Assembly (NCBI GenBank): GCA_014378485.1
Contig: JACMNO010000080.1
Coordinates: 1 to 60,478, forward strand
Reading direction: 5' to 3'
From: Bacteroidia bacterium
Lineage (GTDB): Bacteria > Bacteroidota > Bacteroidia > B-17B0 > Aurantibacillaceae
Length of the DNA: 60,478 nt
In this document: positions 8,730 to 17,571 of the stretch, piece by piece
Numbering within the stretch: the first letter of the stretch is position 1
Layout: each line of letters opens with the position of its first letter
Notes under the pieces: generated by a model
Told to the model about the DNA's origin: nothing
The model's database searches: none
The model's input: the letters and a program-made list of their open reading frames with translations, nothing else
Made by a program: the position numbers and the translations under genes

Positions 8730-9814
8730 CTTTTATAGCGTATTAATAACAGTGGCAATCCCACTATCATAATTAATAATATAAACAGAAACGAGATATT
8801 ACCTGTTTGACTTGTTTCATATTCTGCCTTTTGAATAGTAACGGGGTCGTTTAAAAAGTCAGGGTCTTCATTTTCATTTTCTATTTTATGTAAACTGTCT
8901 TTTAAAACAACATATTTTTTTAACCATGAATTGGCTTGCTTAAAATCCTCTTGTGCTTCAAAAAATAAAGAACGGGTATGAAAAAGTTCCAATAATGCTT
9001 CACTATAATTATACTTTTTACAAATCTCATCTGCCAGTAAAATATAATTAGAAGCCTGGTTAAAGTTTTTCTGTATAATATACACGTTAGCAATATTGTT
9101 ATAGCTGTCAGCCTTTTCCAGTTCATTATCTGTCAGCTGTCTTATTTTTAAACCTTCCTCAAGGTATATCAATGCACTGTCAGATTTTCCCTGTTCTCTT
9201 AATATGGTTCCAATATTATTATAGCAGGATGCTATCAAATCATAATCACCAATCTGATTAGCATAATTTAGGGCCTGTTCAAATTGTTTGACTGCTGCAT
9301 GGAATTGTTTTTGGTTATATTTTAATACACCAATATTGATAAGGCTTCTTGCTATATGCAGTATATCATTTGTTTTATTATAAGATTTTAATGCTTGTAA
9401 ATAGCATTGTTCAGCCAATTGCAAATAATTAATATCACTATAAATATTTCCAAGATTTGTATGATTAATGGCAATACCTGTTTCGTTGTTAACGGATTGA
9501 TTTAATGCGAGTGATTGTTTTTGAAAATGCAGTGCCTTTGAAAAATTTCCTTTTTTATAATATAAAATTCCTGTTAGATTATAGCTTTTAGCAAGGTGTT
9601 TTGGCGATTTGCTTTTTAGTGCAGCCTTCTCACAGGCCATCGCTATTTCGTATGAAGATTCCGGTTCTGTATTCCTTAGATCAAATCCTGTTTTATAAAG
9701 TTGGTTAACTCTTTCAGTGTCGTTTTCAATTTGGTTAAGTTGGTATAATAACGAATCGTTTACCTGCGCAGGGCAGGTGATTGCAATAAAAACAAATATG
9801 ATGGTCAGCTTCAT
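8726..9814 (-). CDS. Tetratricopeptide-repeat protein with signal peptide and C-terminal membrane helix
   Basis: The 362-residue product begins with a signal peptide ([17 protein letters not shown]). Six or more TPR units follow between about 55 and 290; examples are [60 protein letters not shown] and [21 protein letters not shown] membrane helix (about 338-357) and a short basic tail RYKR end the protein. The layout resembles the sensor half of Bacteroidota TPR histidine kinases or LuxR-type TPR regulators, but no output domain is encoded. It could be a scaffold in the envelope. It is coupled by overlap to the SUI1 gene. Confidence 0.85.
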   Translation of the reverse strand: MKLTIIFVFIAITCPAQVNDSLLYQLNQIENDTERVNQLYKTGFDLRNTEPESSYEIAMACEKAALKSKSPKHLAKSYNLTGILYYKKGNFSKALHFQKQSLALNQSVNNETGIAINHTNLGNIYSDINYLQLAEQCYLQALKSYNKTNDILHIARSLINIGVLKYNQKQFHAAVKQFEQALNYANQIGDYDLIASCYNNIGTILREQGKSDSALIYLEEGLKIRQLTDNELEKADSYNNIANVYIIQKNFNQASNYILLADEICKKYNYSEALLELFHTRSLFFEAQEDFKQANSWLKKYVVLKDSLHKIENENEDPDFLNDPVTIQKAEYETSQTGNISFLFILLIMIVGLPLLLIRYKR

Positions 9815-9878
9815 TATTACCGTAAATATAATTTGTTTTTAGTTATGCTTTATATAATTTAGAACCTAAATTTTTTAT

Positions 9879-11597
9879 ATGATCCACTACAATTTATACC
9901 TTAAAAATCCTCAGTCTCATTACATCTACGTGGATCTCACTATAGATTCCATATTTTCTCCCACCATTGAATTGCAATTATCTGCTTGGCGGCCTGGTAG
10001 GTATGAGTTAGGTAATTTTGCAAAAAACATCAAAAAGGTTGAAGCGTGGGATGAAAAAGGACAGCCTTTAAATTATTCAAAATTAAATAAGGATCTATGG
10101 CTTATTGAAACTAACGGAGCAAAAAAAATAAAAGTCACTTATAGTTACCATACAACGGAGATCAATGCAGGGAATTGTTACGCTGATGAAACACAATTAT
10201 ATGTAAACCCTGTTCATTTATGTATGTATATTCCTGATCGCATGCAGGATGAACATACGGTTGAATTGGATATTCCGGATAACTATAAAATAGCGACTTC
10301 ATTAAAAACTGTTGGAAAAATACTGACCGCTTCAAATTTTGATGAATTGGCGGATAGTCCGATTATGGCAAGCGCTCAACTTCAATCAGATTTTTACGAA
10401 GTGCATGGCATTAGGTTTTGGTTGCATTTTGTTGGAGAATGTAAACCTGATTTTGAAAAATTTAAAATAGATTTCGTAAAGTTTACTTCCACCCAATTGA
10501 ATTTTTGGGGAGGTTTTCCGGTGAATGAATATCATTTCATGTTCCAGATTCTGCCATTTAAATTTTACCATGGCGTCGAACATCAAAAGTCAACCGTTAT
10601 TTCCATTGGCCCAGGTTATGCTTTAAATAAAGGAAAAACTTATGAGGATGTGCTGGGTGTTTCATGCCACGAGTTATTTCACACCTGGAATATTAAATAC
10701 ATTCGCCCGGCTGAAATGCTGCCCTACGATTTTACTAAAGAAAATTATGCCCGCACCGGTTATGTTTATGAAGGGTTTACCACTTATTACGGTGACCTGT
10801 TATTATTAACCAGTGGCGTATTTAATACAGAAGAATATTTTGGCACACTTGAAGAACGATTACTGAAACATTTTCATAATTATGGGCGTTTTAATTTATC
10901 GGTAGCTCATTCTAGTTGGGATACATGGCTGGATGGTTATGTTCCGGGAGCACCTTATCGTAAAACTTCCATTTATGATGAAGGAAATTTAGTGGCATTT
11001 ATGCTTGATGTTCAGATTATGAAATATACTAATAATCTAAAAAGTTTAAAGGATGTTTGCAGAGAGTTATATAATGAGTACGGCAAAAAAAACAAAGGAT
11101 ATACCGAGCAGGATATTATTTCCATTTGTGAAAAAACAGCTGGTGTTTCTTTCAAATCATTCTTTGATAAATATGTGTATGGAACAGAAGATTTTGAAAT
11201 TCCGTTAACAGAATGTTTCTCATACCTTGACATAGATTTCGTGAAAACGCCCGCTACATTCATTTGCGAAGCTTATTATGGTTTTAAAACCGTTGACTTT
11301 GGAAATAATCGAAAAATTTCTCTGATCGCGCCATACTCGCCGGCATGGAATGCAGGGTTAAGCGTTGGAGATGAGATCTTATCTGTGAACGGATACACGC
11401 TTAGAAATGACTTTAATGACTGGATGAATTATTTTAAAGAAAACGAAATTGAACTGATGGTTACTTCAAATCAACAATTGAAAGAAATCAAATTGATAAG
11501 GTCATCTAGTGGTAAGAGCTATTTTGATATTATGAAATTAAAGCAAAATAAAGAACAATCAACAAATTTTTCTTCCTGGCTCTCTTTTAATTCTTAG
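9879..11597 (+). CDS. M61 family metallopeptidase with PDZ domain
   Basis: The 572-residue protein belongs to the M61 glycyl aminopeptidase family. The N-terminal beta domain starts IHYNLYLKNPQSHYIYVDL. The zinc site is HELFHTWN at about residue 264 (HExxH) with the downstream Glu in YVYEGFTTYYGD. A PDZ domain lies near 480-530 (APYSPAWNAGLSVGDEILSVNG). No signal peptide is evident, so it is probably cytosolic, and it would cleave peptides with small N-terminal residues. It is divergent from the TPR gene and stands alone. Confidence 0.92.
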   Translation: MIHYNLYLKNPQSHYIYVDLTIDSIFSPTIELQLSAWRPGRYELGNFAKNIKKVEAWDEKGQPLNYSKLNKDLWLIETNGAKKIKVTYSYHTTEINAGNCYADETQLYVNPVHLCMYIPDRMQDEHTVELDIPDNYKIATSLKTVGKILTASNFDELADSPIMASAQLQSDFYEVHGIRFWLHFVGECKPDFEKFKIDFVKFTSTQLNFWGGFPVNEYHFMFQILPFKFYHGVEHQKSTVISIGPGYALNKGKTYEDVLGVSCHELFHTWNIKYIRPAEMLPYDFTKENYARTGYVYEGFTTYYGDLLLLTSGVFNTEEYFGTLEERLLKHFHNYGRFNLSVAHSSWDTWLDGYVPGAPYRKTSIYDEGNLVAFMLDVQIMKYTNNLKSLKDVCRELYNEYGKKNKGYTEQDIISICEKTAGVSFKSFFDKYVYGTEDFEIPLTECFSYLDIDFVKTPATFICEAYYGFKTVDFGNNRKISLIAPYSPAWNAGLSVGDEILSVNGYTLRNDFNDWMNYFKENEIELMVTSNQQLKEIKLIRSSSGKSYFDIMKLKQNKEQSTNFSSWLSFNS

Positions 11598-11729
11598 ATG
11601 AATCATGTTTTTATATTTACAAAATCAGCTTTTCATACGATTAATGTTAATAACTATCAAAGCTTAATTAGTTTTCAAAACAAAATTGTTCTTTTTTTGT
11701 ATAATTAAACTTTAACTAAAAAAACAAAA

Positions 11730-12188
11730 ATGATGGAAGAAACTACAACAACAACAACAACAACGACCACTTCTCAACAGCCTCAGGGTAAAGGAATGGC
11801 AATTGCCGGGTTTGTTATAGCATTAGTAGCATTGGTATTTTATGTATTCGTTGCAGCTGCAGTTACATTTGCAGCAGCTTTGGGAGGCGGATATGGTTTA
11901 GGTATTTTCTGGTTGGTATTGTCATTAGTTGGAACAGGATTATGTGTAATGGGAATGATGAAATTAGGTAAAACCGGTGGAAAAAAAGGATTGGCTATTG
12001 CTGGTTTGATCATTGGACTAATTGCTGTTATCCTTACTGCCATGTTGGTGATGAGTATTGGTAAGATCCAGTCCGCAGGTGGTGAATTGGGTGATAAATT
12101 CAAGGAAGAAATGGAACATGCTGCTTTTCAAATGAAAGAAGATATGAATCAGACAATTGATTCAGTTCAGCAGGAATCAGGGCACTAA
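11730..12188 (+). CDS. DUF4190-like small membrane protein with a poly-Thr N-terminus
   Basis: The 152-residue protein has a ten-Thr run at residues 5-14, encoded largely by ACA repeats, then a Gly/Ala-rich set of membrane helices (about 25-50, 58-80 and 85-110; GKGMAIAGFVIALVALVFY and KKGLAIAGLIIGLIAVILTA). The KGMAIAGFV/KGLAIAGLI repeats are typical of DUF4190 proteins. The tail (115-152) is charged and Met/Gln-rich and may be a coiled coil. Function unknown. A strong hairpin-terminator follows. Confidence 0.75.
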   Translation: MMEETTTTTTTTTTSQQPQGKGMAIAGFVIALVALVFYVFVAAAVTFAAALGGGYGLGIFWLVLSLVGTGLCVMGMMKLGKTGGKKGLAIAGLIIGLIAVILTAMLVMSIGKIQSAGGELGDKFKEEMEHAAFQMKEDMNQTIDSVQQESGH

Positions 12189-12204
12189 TTTAAATTAATA
12201 TTAG

Positions 12205-12239
12205 AAAATAGCTTTTATGGGAACGTAAAAGCTATTTTT
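12205..12239 (+). terminator. Rho-independent terminator after the DUF4190-like gene
   Basis: AAAATAGCTTTTA pairs with TAAAAGCTATTTT across an 8-base loop and is followed by a T-run. It sits 17 bases after the stop. Confidence 0.8.
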
Positions 12240-12257
12240 GTTTAAAAAAATAAAATT

Positions 12258-12731
12258 ATGGAAAGTAATATTTTAATGGAAAATCAAACACCAGTTAATG
12301 AGGCTCCAAAAAGGCCACAGTTTTTAACGGTATTATGTATATTGAGTTATATATGGAGCGGTTTTGCGTTAATATGTTTGTTTCTTTGCCTCATCTTTAA
12401 TGGAGCAATTTTCAGTACAATAGAAAATTTATTGAACGGAAAAAATGGCATGCCTACTATTGATGGACCCCAAAGAACAGCTCTTGAAAATTTAGTGAAC
12501 ATGGGGCCTCAAAAATTTCTAATCGGAATTTCGATTGCCATTATCGTTTACATGACATCGCTTTTGGGAGTTGTTAAAATGTGGAAACTTCAGAAAATTG
12601 GTTTCTATTTTTATGCTGCAATTAATGGTTTGAGTTTGGTTTATGATATTTATTCTGGTTCCTATTTTATGGTCATCATATCTCTTGCCTTTATTGGAAT
12701 GTATTTTTCAAACCTGAAATTTATGAGATAA
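12258..12731 (+). CDS. Small polytopic membrane protein
   Basis: A 157-residue protein with a polar N-terminus (ENQTPVNEAPKRPQFLTV) and four predicted membrane helices: about 25-48, 88-108, 112-130 and 135-153. There is a hydrophilic loop with NGKNGMPTIDGPQR between the first two. I do not recognise the family; similar short proteins occur in many Bacteroidota as neighbours of DUF4190 proteins. Two in-frame ATGs (12258 and 12276) are possible starts. It converges on the yggS gene with almost no gap. Confidence 0.65.
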   Translation: MESNILMENQTPVNEAPKRPQFLTVLCILSYIWSGFALICLFLCLIFNGAIFSTIENLLNGKNGMPTIDGPQRTALENLVNMGPQKFLIGISIAIIVYMTSLLGVVKMWKLQKIGFYFYAAINGLSLVYDIYSGSYFMVIISLAFIGMYFSNLKFMR

Positions 12732-12735
12732 GAGA

Positions 12736-13386
12736 TTATTCTGTATAATTTCTTTCCCCAAAAATACTGCTACCAATACGTATCATAGTAGAGCCTTCTT
12801 CAATAGCTATTTGATAATCGCTGCTCATTCCAAAACTTAAAATATTAAATTCAGAGTACTGGTTACTGAATTCTTTTAAGGATTTGAATTCATTTTTAAT
12901 TTGTTTCTCATTGCTGGTATTGGAAGCCATGGCCATAAAACCTTTAACCGTTATATTTTTTAATTCTTTAAATTCACTCGATCTTAAAATTTCAGAAGCT
13001 TCCATAAAATCCAGGCCGAACTTTGTTTCTTCTTTTGCAATGTAAATCTGCAATAAACAATCAATTACACGATTATTTTTTTGTGCTTGTTTATTGATTT
13101 CCTTTAATAAATTAAAACTATCCACACCATGAATCAAATAAACAAACGGAGCAATGTATTTTACTTTGTTGCTTTGTAAATGACCGATAAAATGCCAATG
13201 AATATCTTTTGGTAACACAGCCTCTTTATCTACTAATTCCTGTACATAATTTTCACCAAAGTCTCGGTGTCCAGCATTATATGCTTCCATGAGCATTTCG
13301 TTGGGCTTGGTTTTAGACACGGCTACCAAGGTGATCTGCGAAGGCAAAGAATCTTTTATATATTTTATGTTTTCGGTGATCGACAT
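12736..13386 (-). CDS. YggS/PLPBP family pyridoxal-phosphate homeostasis protein
   Basis: The 216-residue protein matches the YggS/PROSC family, which binds PLP and helps keep B6 and amino-acid pools in balance without a known catalytic reaction. VAVSKTKPNEM carries the PLP-binding Lys. GHRDFGENYVQEL, WHFIGHLQSNKVKYIA and LSFGMSSDYQIAIEEGSTMI with RIGSSIFG are the conserved blocks. The length is close to that of the family. It lies three bases downstream of the acetyltransferase gene and is probably in the same transcript. Confidence 0.93.
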   Translation of the reverse strand: MSITENIKYIKDSLPSQITLVAVSKTKPNEMLMEAYNAGHRDFGENYVQELVDKEAVLPKDIHWHFIGHLQSNKVKYIAPFVYLIHGVDSFNLLKEINKQAQKNNRVIDCLLQIYIAKEETKFGLDFMEASEILRSSEFKELKNITVKGFMAMASNTSNEKQIKNEFKSLKEFSNQYSEFNILSFGMSSDYQIAIEEGSTMIRIGSSIFGERNYTE

Positions 13387-13389
13387 ATT

Positions 13390-13917
13390 TTAATTTATTT
13401 TTAACTCCATTAAAATGTCAGTTTGTTTGTCATTGCCCAATTTAAATAAATGGTGGTCAAATTGTGTAAAGCCTTGTCTGGTATAAAAAGCAATAGCTTT
13501 CGTATTTTTCTCCCACACACCCAACCAAATTGTTTTATATTGTTTTTCCAGGGCAATTGATTTAGCTTTTTCAAAAAGAATTTTTCCGATTTGTTTGCCA
13601 TGAAATGCTTTCAGAACATAAATGCGTTCTATTTCAAAACCATCTTCTGAGTGATGCTCTGTTTGTGCCTTTGCCGTATTTAATTTTAAATAACCGATGA
13701 TTTGTTGTCCTAATAAAGCGAAGTAAAATGAGGAGCCGATGGTTTGAAGTTCCTGTTTTAATTTATCAGTGTTAAGACATTCTGTTATGTATTCTTTCAT
13801 ATTGCTTTCTGTATTATGTTCAGAAAACGTTTCTGTAAAGGTTTGAATACTGATTTGTCTTAGTGATTCAAGATCATTCAGTTCAACTTCACGTATGATT
13901 AAGCTATCAATTTGCAC
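13390..13917 (-). CDS. GNAT family N-acetyltransferase
   Basis: The 175-residue protein has a GNAT fold: the N-terminal IIREVELNDLESLRQISIQ, the acetyl-CoA loop region IERIYVLKAFHGKQIGKILF (V-x-x-x-H-x-x-x-x-G version of the Q/RxxGxG/A loop) and the late WEKNTKAIAFYTRQGFTQF motif. The substrate is unknown. The likely start is a GTG at 13917, as no ATG lies at the right place. The DUF1015 gene is 19 bases upstream and yggS three bases downstream on the same strand. Confidence 0.88.
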   Translation of the reverse strand: MQIDSLIIREVELNDLESLRQISIQTFTETFSEHNTESNMKEYITECLNTDKLKQELQTIGSSFYFALLGQQIIGYLKLNTAKAQTEHHSEDGFEIERIYVLKAFHGKQIGKILFEKAKSIALEKQYKTIWLGVWEKNTKAIAFYTRQGFTQFDHHLFKLGNDKQTDILMELKIN

Positions 13918-13936
13918 TAGATTATTGTTATTGTAA

Positions 13937-15184
13937 TTATTCTTCCAGACTATAAATAACCAGCCCGCTGCGCATTTTTGGTTCCACCCAGGTAGATTTT
14001 GGAGGCATAATATTATTAGTGTCTGCGATCCATTTTAAATGTTCCATTGTTACAGGATATAAACCAAAAGCAATAGACGCTTTTCCTTCATCCACTTGTT
14101 TTTTGAGTTCTTTGCTTCCACGTACACCCGGAATAAATCCAATACGTTTGTCTGTTTTTAAATCATGTATATCAAGGATGGGTGATAAAATGTATTTGGT
14201 TAAAATTGCAGCATCCAGACTATCAATGGGATCATTAGGGTTATAAATAGTATTCCTTACTTTTAATGAGTACCATTTATGATCTACATACATTGAAATT
14301 TCATGCTTTTGCGTTGGCTTGTAATCATTGAATTTTATTTCAGTAATTGTAAAGTTGGTTTTTAGGTTGTACATCAACTCATTTACCGATAAATTATTCA
14401 GATCTTTTATGATGCGATTGTAATCATATATTTTTAAATGTGATTCAGGAAAGAACACCCCTAAATAGTAGTTAAAGGCTTCGTTGCCCGTGTAGGATTT
14501 TAAAGTACTTCGTCTCAGTTTTCCTAAAAGAGTGGCTGAGGCGGAACGGTGATGTCCATCAGCAATATAAATATTGGGAATGGCTGAAAATCGTTCGGCT
14601 ATCTGTTTCACCGTTTTTCTACTATCAATTACCCAAACAGTATGCCTTACTTTATCAGTAGTAGTAAAATCATAATCAGGCCTTGTTTTAGAAACTTCCG
14701 TGGATATCTCATCAATCGTTTCATCATTGGGATAACAGAACAGAACTGGCTCCGCATTAAACTCACATACATCCAGGTAATCTTTTAATTTCTCTTCACG
14801 TGATGTCAATGTTTGCTCATGAATCTTGATCACACCATTCATGTAATCATCAATACTGGTGCAGGCAATAATCCCTACAAATTCATTTCCTTCCTTTATC
14901 TGTCTGTATAAATAGTAACAGGGATTTTCATCTCTTAAAAATATTTTTTCGCGGACAAATTTTTTAAAATGCCCTTTTACTTTTTCCAGGCGTTCTTTTG
15001 AGCCTGGTCTGGTTTTTATACCATCTTCAAAATCAGGATTTATAACGTGTAAAAAGGAGTAGGGGTTACCTGAAAGCTTTTCTCTCAATTCAGCAGAATT
15101 ATATCCGTCTACTGACCGAGATGCAACAAGATGAACTTTGTCAGTTTCAGGACGTATTGCTTTAAACGGAATAACTTTGGCCAT
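13937..15184 (-). CDS. DUF1015 family protein
   Basis: The protein from the ATG at 15184 (MAKVIPFKAIRPETDKVHLV) has 415 residues; the frame extends to 15250 but that would add a non-family N-terminus crossing the upstream terminator. Family features are PFKAIRP, FLHVINPDF, IADGHHRSASA and TLGYNPNDPIDSLDAA-like text near 300-330. DUF1015 proteins often accompany serine biosynthesis genes (serA/serC) in Bacteroidota, and a serA-type gene is found about 31 kb away in this window. The biochemical role is not known to me. It may head a transcript with the GNAT and yggS genes. Confidence 0.88.
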   Translation of the reverse strand: MAKVIPFKAIRPETDKVHLVASRSVDGYNSAELREKLSGNPYSFLHVINPDFEDGIKTRPGSKERLEKVKGHFKKFVREKIFLRDENPCYYLYRQIKEGNEFVGIIACTSIDDYMNGVIKIHEQTLTSREEKLKDYLDVCEFNAEPVLFCYPNDETIDEISTEVSKTRPDYDFTTTDKVRHTVWVIDSRKTVKQIAERFSAIPNIYIADGHHRSASATLLGKLRRSTLKSYTGNEAFNYYLGVFFPESHLKIYDYNRIIKDLNNLSVNELMYNLKTNFTITEIKFNDYKPTQKHEISMYVDHKWYSLKVRNTIYNPNDPIDSLDAAILTKYILSPILDIHDLKTDKRIGFIPGVRGSKELKKQVDEGKASIAFGLYPVTMEHLKWIADTNNIMPPKSTWVEPKMRSGLVIYSLEE

Positions 15185-15252
15185 GTGTATCGAAATCGTT
15201 ATCGTTTTTAAATATACAGATTTTAGGATGAGTATGTCATTTTTGAACATAA

Positions 15253-15282
15253 AAAAACCTCCTGAACATTCAGGAGGTTTTT
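15253..15282 (-). terminator. Rho-independent terminator of the TPR/OmpA-like lipoprotein gene
   Basis: AAAAACCTCCTGAA and TTCAGGAGGTTTTT are exact complements around a two-base loop, with a T-run on the minus strand. It lies 19 bases past the stop of the lipoprotein gene and before the DUF1015 start. Confidence 0.9.
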
Positions 15283-15300
15283 ATCAATATAATTTACTAA

Positions 15301-17040
15301 TTAGTTAGCAATTGCTTTGAAATCAGCATTCTCACGTAATTTAATGAATTCTGCATCATCCTTAGCAGCTGATTTTAACGAACCATCTTTTTCGATTGCA
15401 GTTTTTAAGTTAGAGATTACATCAGCAGTATTATTGTTACGTGCTGCTGCAACTGCTTTTAAATAATAAGAAAGAGCCATATCTTTTTCATTGCTACCAT
15501 CTATAGTAGAAGCAACTGCACCTGCGTTACCGTTTAATAACTCAGCCAATGCTTTGTTAAATCCTTTGTAAGATCCAAAGTTTCCAACTGCATCAGCGTA
15601 TTTACCATCACGTACATTTAAGATACCTTTGTTATAATTAACTTCCGGACCAGCGCCATTAGCTTTGTCATAATATTCCATTGCTTTTTTACGGTCACCC
15701 GCTTTAGCAGCAACAATTCCTAAGTGGTTCATTACGATTGGATTTCCGTTAGCTGTCTTTTCGGCACGTTGAAAAGCAACGGTAGCATCAGCTACTTTAT
15801 TCTGCATTAATAATGCAACACCCAAATTGTTAGATGTTCTCCAGTCGCTACCATAATTCTTTTCAGCAGCTGTATAAATCTGTACTTTAGTATTTACATC
15901 ATTTGTTAAGTTAGCGCCGTATAACATTTCTTCTGCTGATAATGAATCAGGGTAAGTTGTTGTTAATTTTGTGATCTGCTCATCAGTACGTGATTTTTTA
16001 TCAACGTTAATAGTTAAAACCGAACGACGTAATTTTGGTAAAATTTTATCTGCTACTTCAGTATATGTTTTAGATAAATTTTTGATTTCTTTCTCACGTT
16101 GCTCACCATCATTGTACATTGTTAAAACACGTAAGATTAAATCTTTATCAGTTATTGTAGATTGTTCCATTAATTTTTTGAAACCATCCCAGTCTTCAGC
16201 GGTAGTTTGCGTTTTGAAGTTAGCCTCATCTTTACCAAATTTCTGATCTTTATTTTTGTTCTTTTTAAATTCTCCCATGATCGCTTTTGTACCTGATTTA
16301 GCGCGGTCTTTTGCTAAATTTTCGTTTAAGGTTAACTCACCATCCGGAGATGCATAAGCAGATACATTAATATCTTTAAATTCGTACCAAGGGCTATTGA
16401 TGTTTGAAGTTATGAATTTATCTAAATTCTTTACTTCGTCACTTTTCATTTCGCTGGCACGAACATCAGATTTATTAATTAAGTAATAAATATTTGCTGT
16501 TTGATTGGCAGGAGTTGATTTAACAAAAGCATCTTTTGCATAAATCCCTTTTTCATCATTACGAACCAGTAAAGGAGTAATAATTGTTCCGTCACCTAAT
16601 TTAACTGGTGTGAAATCTTTTGTTTTTTTCTTTACTTTTCCTTGAGCACGTAATTCTACTGTAGCTACTTTCATTGCCGGTTCGTAGGCAAATTTTTCAG
16701 ATGTATAACTAAATGTACCACCTTTTTCATAGCTGATTTTCTGACCCGGGTCAGTTGCTTTTTCTCCAACTAAAATAACAGGTTTCAAAGCCTTTTCGCC
16801 GCCAGCATATTTTACTACCGGAGTTAAAGTTACTGTAGCTTTTTTAGCAAAAATTTTAGCAGGATACTTTCCTGTAACTGTAAAACCAACGCTATCTCCA
16901 TGCATTTCTAATGGATTAGGTTTCATGTCATAAGAAAAAGTAGATTGTTTTTTTACCATTTTTCCCAAACCATTGCAACCAACTAATAGAGCAGTTGTAC
17001 CGACAGCAAGACTTAAGTTTCGTAAAGTTTTAGTATTCAT
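15301..17040 (-). CDS. Lipoprotein with OmpA-like segment and TPR repeats
   Basis: The 579-residue product has a signal peptide with the lipobox LLVGC (Cys22), so it should be lipid-anchored in the envelope. The N-terminal part (30-200) looks like beta domains. A segment near 225-275 (VSAYASPDGELTLNENLAKDRA) resembles the OmpA peptidoglycan-binding family. TPR-like repeats follow from about 370: SNNLGVALLMQNKVADATVAFQ, MNHLGIVAAKAGDRKKAMEYY and YNKGILNVRDGKYADAVGNF. Related single-copy proteins occur in Bacteroidota; the role is probably structural in the envelope. It is transcribed alone, between its own upstream gap and a strong terminator. Confidence 0.8.
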   Translation of the reverse strand: MNTKTLRNLSLAVGTTALLVGCNGLGKMVKKQSTFSYDMKPNPLEMHGDSVGFTVTGKYPAKIFAKKATVTLTPVVKYAGGEKALKPVILVGEKATDPGQKISYEKGGTFSYTSEKFAYEPAMKVATVELRAQGKVKKKTKDFTPVKLGDGTIITPLLVRNDEKGIYAKDAFVKSTPANQTANIYYLINKSDVRASEMKSDEVKNLDKFITSNINSPWYEFKDINVSAYASPDGELTLNENLAKDRAKSGTKAIMGEFKKNKNKDQKFGKDEANFKTQTTAEDWDGFKKLMEQSTITDKDLILRVLTMYNDGEQREKEIKNLSKTYTEVADKILPKLRRSVLTINVDKKSRTDEQITKLTTTYPDSLSAEEMLYGANLTNDVNTKVQIYTAAEKNYGSDWRTSNNLGVALLMQNKVADATVAFQRAEKTANGNPIVMNHLGIVAAKAGDRKKAMEYYDKANGAGPEVNYNKGILNVRDGKYADAVGNFGSYKGFNKALAELLNGNAGAVASTIDGSNEKDMALSYYLKAVAAARNNNTADVISNLKTAIEKDGSLKSAAKDDAEFIKLRENADFKAIAN

Positions 17041-17132
17041 ATAAATTTTAGTTATGGTTTTGTAATTTCGACAAAATTATAAAATAATTAATAAAAGCCT
17101 AATTATTTTAGAATTTTATTTAAAAATTTGCA

Positions 17133-17172
17133 ATAAAAAAACCCACACACATATTTAGTGGATGGGTTTTTG
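17133..17172 (-). terminator. Terminator after rpsT
   Basis: AAAAACCCAC and GTGGATGGGTTTTT pair imperfectly (a two-base bulge) and the minus-strand transcript ends in a T-run. It lies about 19 bases past the rpsT stop. Confidence 0.75.
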
Positions 17173-17190
17173 AATTATTTCTGTATAAAA

Positions 17191-17448
17191 TTATTTCGCG
17201 ATCGCGTTTACTGTTTTGGTCAATTTTGATTTTAAGTTAGATGCTTTGTTTTTATGAATAACGCTTTTCTTAGCTAATTTATCCAACATTGCAACTACTT
17301 TTGGCAATAATTCAGCAGCTTCTTTCTTAGTGGCTGTTTCACGTAGCTTTTTTACAGCGTTACGGGTAGTTTTTGCATAATAACGGTTTTGTAAACGTTT
17401 TGCGTCGTTTGATCTGATTCTTTTTATTGCTGACTTATGATTTGCCAT
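17191..17448 (-). CDS. rpsT: 30S ribosomal protein S20
   Basis: The 85-residue basic protein begins [20 protein letters not shown], the family signature, and has [20 protein letters not shown] later. S20 binds 16S rRNA early in small-subunit assembly. Length and start are standard. A promoter with both elements lies upstream on the minus strand and a terminator downstream, so it is a single-gene unit, as is usual for rpsT. Confidence 0.98.
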   Translation of the reverse strand: MANHKSAIKRIRSNDAKRLQNRYYAKTTRNAVKKLRETATKKEAAELLPKVVAMLDKLAKKSVIHKNKASNLKSKLTKTVNAIAK

Positions 17449-17486
17449 TCTATTTAGGTATTAATCTGTTTTTTTAAATTGGATTG

Positions 17487-17516
17487 CAAATATACACTTT
17501 TTTTTAGAATAACAAA
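17487..17516 (-). promoter_or_regulatory. Promoter for rpsT
   Basis: On the minus strand TTTG (17516-17513) and TATATTTG (17494-17487) are separated by 18 bases, matching the Bacteroidota -33/-7 pattern. The start codon is about 39 bases from the -7 element. Confidence 0.75.
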
Positions 17517-17554
17517 TGTTCATAACAAATATTTATAGAATATAGTCTAAAACT

Positions 17555-17562
17555 TACATTTG
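17555..17562 (+). promoter_or_regulatory. -7 element TACATTTG close to an OmpA-family start codon
   Basis: TACATTTG fits TAnnTTTG. Only nine bases separate it from the ATG at 17572, so the transcript would be leaderless or nearly so. No clear TTTG is seen at the -33 distance. Confidence 0.5.
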
Positions 17563-17571
17563 CCGCCATAA

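Noticed and set aside
13937..15250. Longer DUF1015 protein starting at 15250
   Set aside because: The added N-terminus is not family-like and overlaps the terminator of the upstream gene; the ATG at 15184 fits better.
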